In this document: positions 43,352-46,057 of the stretch, one piece after another
Layout: the number at the start of each line of letters is the position of its first letter
How positions within the stretch are numbered: position 1 is the first letter of the stretch
Origin: an uncultured Pseudanabaenaceae cyanobacterium
GTDB taxonomy: Bacteria; Cyanobacteriota; Cyanobacteriia; PCC-9006; JAAUQQ01
Direction of reading: 5' to 3'
NCBI GenBank assembly: GCA_937949725.1
Contig: CALECT010000029.1
Coordinates: forward strand, 1-46,057
Length of the DNA stretch: 46,057 nucleotides
The notes under the pieces: model-generated
Databases searched by the model: none
What the model was told of the DNA's origin: nothing
The model's input: only the letters and a program-made list of their open reading frames with translations
Translations under genes and position numbers: made by a program

Positions 43352-44266
43352 ATGGCCACAAGGGCACGAAAGCAGTTTGGGCAGCACTGGCTGAAAAGTC
43401 CGGCGATTGTGCAACAGATCGTAGAAGCAGCAAGGCTTTCAAAGGAAGATCGAATCTTAGAGATTGGCCCCGGCCAGGGGGTGCTGACAGAGGAATTACT
43501 GAAGCCTACGCAAAAAGTATTAGGGGTAGAGATCGATCGCGATCTTTGTCAGTTACTTCGCAAACGCTTTCATCACCATCCGCGCTTTGTGCTCCAGGAA
43601 GCAGACTTCCTTTCACTGCGCTTTCCTGAGGAGATCGATCCGGCCTTTGGCGACCCGCCCCCTAATAAGGTGGTGGCCAACATTCCCTACAACATCACTG
43701 GTCCCATACTGGAGCGTCTGCTGGGCAAGATTGCCAGCCCTCGTCCCGACACCTTTGAAAGCATTGTCTTACTGGTGCAAAAGGAAGTGGCCCAGAGAAT
43801 TTGTGCCAAACCAGGCAAGAAAGCATTTGGAGCCCTGAGCTTGCGGGTACAGTATTTGGCCCAGTGCGAGATCATTTGTAATGTGCCTGCCAAGGCTTTT
43901 CAGCCCCCACCAAAGGTTGAGTCTGCGGTGATTCGCTTAACGCCCCGGCCCCTGGAAAAGCCTGCACAAAATCCCAAGTACTTGACGACCTTGATCAAGC
44001 TCGGCTTTTCCACGAAGCGGAAAATGCTGCGCAATAACTTGAAGCCCGTGGTGGATCGCGAAGTCTTGGGAGAGATTCTCACAAATATTGGTTCTTTCCC
44101 TGAGGCTCGGGGGGAGGCGCTGTCGCTGCGTCAATGGATTACGTTGAGCGATAAGTTGGGTGCCTTGGTGGCGGCAGAGACGGCAGAAGCTACAGAGTCA
44201 AAAGACGCAGTGGAAGCAGAGGTGAGCGATCGCGCTGAGGCAAAAATGTTAGAGACCGAGGTCTAG
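43352..44266 (+). CDS. rsmA: 16S rRNA dimethyladenosine methyltransferase
   Basis: 304 residues, slightly long through an acidic Ala/Glu-rich C-terminal tail of about 35 residues. It begins RARKQFGQHWL, as in KsgA/RsmA. The SAM motif ILEIGPGQGVLTEELL, the second motif EIDRDLCQLL and the catalytic NIPYNITGPIL follow, with FQPPPKVESAVIRL in the C-terminal half. The enzyme dimethylates two adjacent adenines near the 3' end of 16S rRNA during small-subunit maturation. It is followed by ispE, an arrangement common in bacteria. Confidence 0.94.
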   Translation: MATRARKQFGQHWLKSPAIVQQIVEAARLSKEDRILEIGPGQGVLTEELLKPTQKVLGVEIDRDLCQLLRKRFHHHPRFVLQEADFLSLRFPEEIDPAFGDPPPNKVVANIPYNITGPILERLLGKIASPRPDTFESIVLLVQKEVAQRICAKPGKKAFGALSLRVQYLAQCEIICNVPAKAFQPPPKVESAVIRLTPRPLEKPAQNPKYLTTLIKLGFSTKRKMLRNNLKPVVDREVLGEILTNIGSFPEARGEALSLRQWITLSDKLGALVAAETAEATESKDAVEAEVSDRAEAKMLETEV

Positions 44267-44438
44267 AGTCAGGGCAACGGCAGGGCAGGAGCGGACATGG
44301 CAATGTCATATCCGCACAGAGTTTTTGGGTGTCTTGACCGAGGCTTGGGTGATGGGGCTGGCGGTCCTATTGATATGATTCGCTACGGTGCAGCTTTGCT
44401 ATGCCGACAGTCTGACTTTCTCTATTGCGTCATTATTT

Positions 44439-45389
44439 ATGGATCGCTGCGTTCTGCTGGCCCCCGCCAAGATCAATCTGTACTTGGAAATCATTGGCGA
44501 TCGCCCCGATGGCTACCATGAGCTGGCTATGGTCATGCAGAGCGTGGATTTGTGCGATCGCGTCACAATAGCTCGCGCGGGCACCCAAGATATCCGCCTC
44601 AAATGCGACCATCCCCTCGTCCCTTCAGACGAAACCAACCTGGCCTACCGCGCAGCGGACCTGATGCGCCAGGAGTTCAGCGAGGCCTATGCCCGCTTTG
44701 GTGGGATCAAAATTGAAATTGAGAAGAATATTCCCGTGGGTGCGGGGCTGGCTGGGGGCTCCGGAAATGCAGCGGCAGTCTTAGTGGGCATCAATATGCT
44801 GTGGAAGCTAGGCCTCACCAGCATTGACCTCCACCTCCTCGCGGCAAAGCTGGGGTCCGACATTCCCTTTTGCGTCAGCGGTGGTACTGCCCTCGCAACC
44901 GGTCGCGGCGAGCAGGTTGCCCCCCTACAGGATGTGCAGAACTACTATGCAGTGCTGGCTAAATACCAGAGCTTATCCGTCTCAACGCCCTGGGCCTACC
45001 AGACCTATCGGAAACAATTCGAATCCACCTACGTCCGGGAAGCAGATGATCTGGCAGCCCGCCGGAGCCGGGTTCACTCCGGCCCCATGGTCAAAGCCAT
45101 TGGCAGCCAAAGCCTGGAGCAAATCAGCGCTCTTCTCTACAACGACCTGGAAAAAGTCGTTCTGCCCGAGCATCCTAAGGTCCAGGAGCTGAAGGAAACC
45201 CTGGCGCGATCGCCCCAGGCCAAGGGCGTGATGATGTCCGGCTCAGGCCCCACGGTCTTTGCATTAGCCGAAAGCCAAGCCGACGCCGATGCGATTGTCC
45301 AAGCAGTCAAGTCAGCTCTGCCCGATGATGACTTAGGTCTCTGGGTGGCTCCCTTTAGCGCCACTGGTGTGAGGCTCGTTGAAGCGTAG
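44439..45389 (+). CDS. ispE: 4-diphosphocytidyl-2-C-methyl-D-erythritol kinase
   Basis: 316 residues from ATG 44439, chosen because the family starts directly before LLAPAKINLYLEIIGDRPDGYHEL; a GTG at 44388 would add 17 atypical residues. The GHMP-kinase motif VGAGLAGGSGNAAAVL binds ATP phosphates, and MMSGSGPTVFAL is the third motif. The enzyme phosphorylates CDP-methylerythritol in the plastid-type MEP pathway to isopentenyl diphosphate, which also feeds the sds enzyme earlier in this window. It follows rsmA closely and precedes a DUF3082 gene by 78 bp. Confidence 0.94.
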   Translation: MDRCVLLAPAKINLYLEIIGDRPDGYHELAMVMQSVDLCDRVTIARAGTQDIRLKCDHPLVPSDETNLAYRAADLMRQEFSEAYARFGGIKIEIEKNIPVGAGLAGGSGNAAAVLVGINMLWKLGLTSIDLHLLAAKLGSDIPFCVSGGTALATGRGEQVAPLQDVQNYYAVLAKYQSLSVSTPWAYQTYRKQFESTYVREADDLAARRSRVHSGPMVKAIGSQSLEQISALLYNDLEKVVLPEHPKVQELKETLARSPQAKGVMMSGSGPTVFALAESQADADAIVQAVKSALPDDDLGLWVAPFSATGVRLVEA

Positions 45390-45467
45390 AATTAGGGCGG
45401 GAGACTGGTTTGACGCTCTGAGTCTAAGTCTTTGTTTCACCAGCTCCAACACTGCTCCACTACCGCT

Positions 45468-45893
45468 ATGCCCGATTGGGCCGAATTTTCCATGGGTGAC
45501 GACTCCGCAGCTAAGCCAAACGATCTAGAGAAAACCGCTGATGGAGCGGCTGTTGCAGTGGAGGATATTGCTGGAACCAGTGATGCAACATCTGTTAGCG
45601 CGAAAAAAGCACCAACCAGCATTTGGCGATGTATTAGTGGAGCGGCGATCGCGGCTTTCTTAGGCTACGGGGCTTACAACCTCACCTTCAAAATCGCCAC
45701 CCAATTTGCCACCCATCCCCTGGTTTCCGACAATTACATTGCCATTCGCCTCTCTGGCATGGTGCGTACCCTAGTCGTGGGTATCGCCTCCATGGCCACA
45801 GGTATTTTTGCCTTTGCTGCTCTGGGACTAACCGTCCTCGGCCTGCAAATTGCCTTGCAAAAAATCAAGCCAGGCTCCTCTGCCAGCTCCTAA
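45468..45893 (+). CDS. DUF3082-domain membrane protein
   Basis: 141 residues from ATG 45468 (a TTG at 45432 could extend it). The N-terminal 45 residues are polar and acidic. Two hydrophobic segments follow (about ISGAAIAAFLGYGAYNLT, and RTLVVGIASMATGIFAFAALGLTVLGLQIAL), separated by a short polar loop. The layout and its position after ispE match DUF3082 proteins, a cyanobacterial group of unknown role. Confidence 0.75.
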   Translation: MPDWAEFSMGDDSAAKPNDLEKTADGAAVAVEDIAGTSDATSVSAKKAPTSIWRCISGAAIAAFLGYGAYNLTFKIATQFATHPLVSDNYIAIRLSGMVRTLVVGIASMATGIFAFAALGLTVLGLQIALQKIKPGSSASS

Positions 45894-46004
45894 ACATCTG
45901 GTCTATCTCCATTCCCGGACCTAGCTAGACCTGTACATCCGCTTTCACTGCATCTATACTCATTTGCCAACCCCGTGTGACGCCGACCTCCCAGGCCATA
46001 AACC

Positions 46005-46057
46005 ATGACGCCACCACCCTCCCAAATCCAGTCTCAGCAGGATTCAGCGAATCAGAA
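46005..46057 (+). CDS. Possible start of a gene, cut by window edge
   Basis: ATG at 46005 opens a frame to the window end (MTPPPSQIQSQQDSANQ). It is too short to identify; no clear Shine-Dalgarno. Confidence 0.25.
   Translation, partial: MTPPPSQIQSQQDSANQ

Noticed and set aside
1..46057. CRISPR array, tRNA or rRNA genes
   Set aside because: No regularly spaced repeats and no cloverleaf or rRNA sequence noticed by eye; a dedicated tRNA scan was not possible.

Overview
The window is cyanobacterial chromosomal DNA. It carries photosystem genes (ycf3 for photosystem I assembly, a CyanoQ-type psbQ), a group-3 sigma factor of the SigF type, solanesyl diphosphate synthase, and a DesC-type desaturase. 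The octamer GCGATCGC (HIP1, typical of many cyanobacterial genomes) recurs throughout. G+C looks moderate and genes are close-packed on both strands. I cannot name the genus from sequence alone. I saw no rRNA, tRNA, CRISPR array, prophage or full insertion sequence.

Layout. 1-10 kb: a truncated M28 peptidase lipoprotein (-), ycf3, gatC and an SRPBCC protein (+), sigF (+), then sds, murI, psbQ and a beta-CASP metallo-hydrolase (-), followed by an unannotated 40-residue membrane protein (-). 10.4-13.1 kb: a large chimera of a cNMP-binding fold, a degenerate sigma54-type AAA+ domain and a NapH/NosR-like membrane iron-sulfur module. 13.4-22.2 kb: a housekeeping block, with asd-dapA-rnj (-) divergent from tig-clpP-clpX (+). 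This pairs diaminopimelate/lysine synthesis and RNA decay with nascent-chain folding and proteolysis. 22.3-28.3 kb: an alpha/beta hydrolase, an LRAT-like protein, a receptor adenylate cyclase, a phosphodiester glycosidase lipoprotein and a GIY-YIG protein. 28.3-37 kb: a DnaJ-WD40 fusion, a SpoIID protein, several DUF proteins (4262, 1036), lipoproteins and moaE. 37.2-39.9 kb: desaturase divergent from a TetR regulator fused to a tyrosine-recombinase-like domain. 40-46 kb: an amino-acid-type solute-binding protein, a pentapeptide-repeat protein, yraN, a small hypothetical, rsmA, ispE and a DUF3082 protein.

Most notable points: (i) the 898-residue regulator/iron-sulfur chimera; (ii) the TetR-recombinase fusion, with two near-identical dyad operators TGCAAG-N5-CTTACA in the shared desaturase promoter region, and an in-frame 48-codon continuation past its TAG stop; (iii) two 107-bp MITE-like elements about 26.8 kb apart whose first base is the last base of the upstream reading frame's stop codon; (iv) those two and two GTAGGGGC-type repeats all lie in 3'-to-3' convergent gaps, and several other convergent gaps hold long perfect palindromes that look like bidirectional terminators; (v) CyanoQ without a lipobox cysteine. 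Function calls come from reading motifs by eye; no database search was run.
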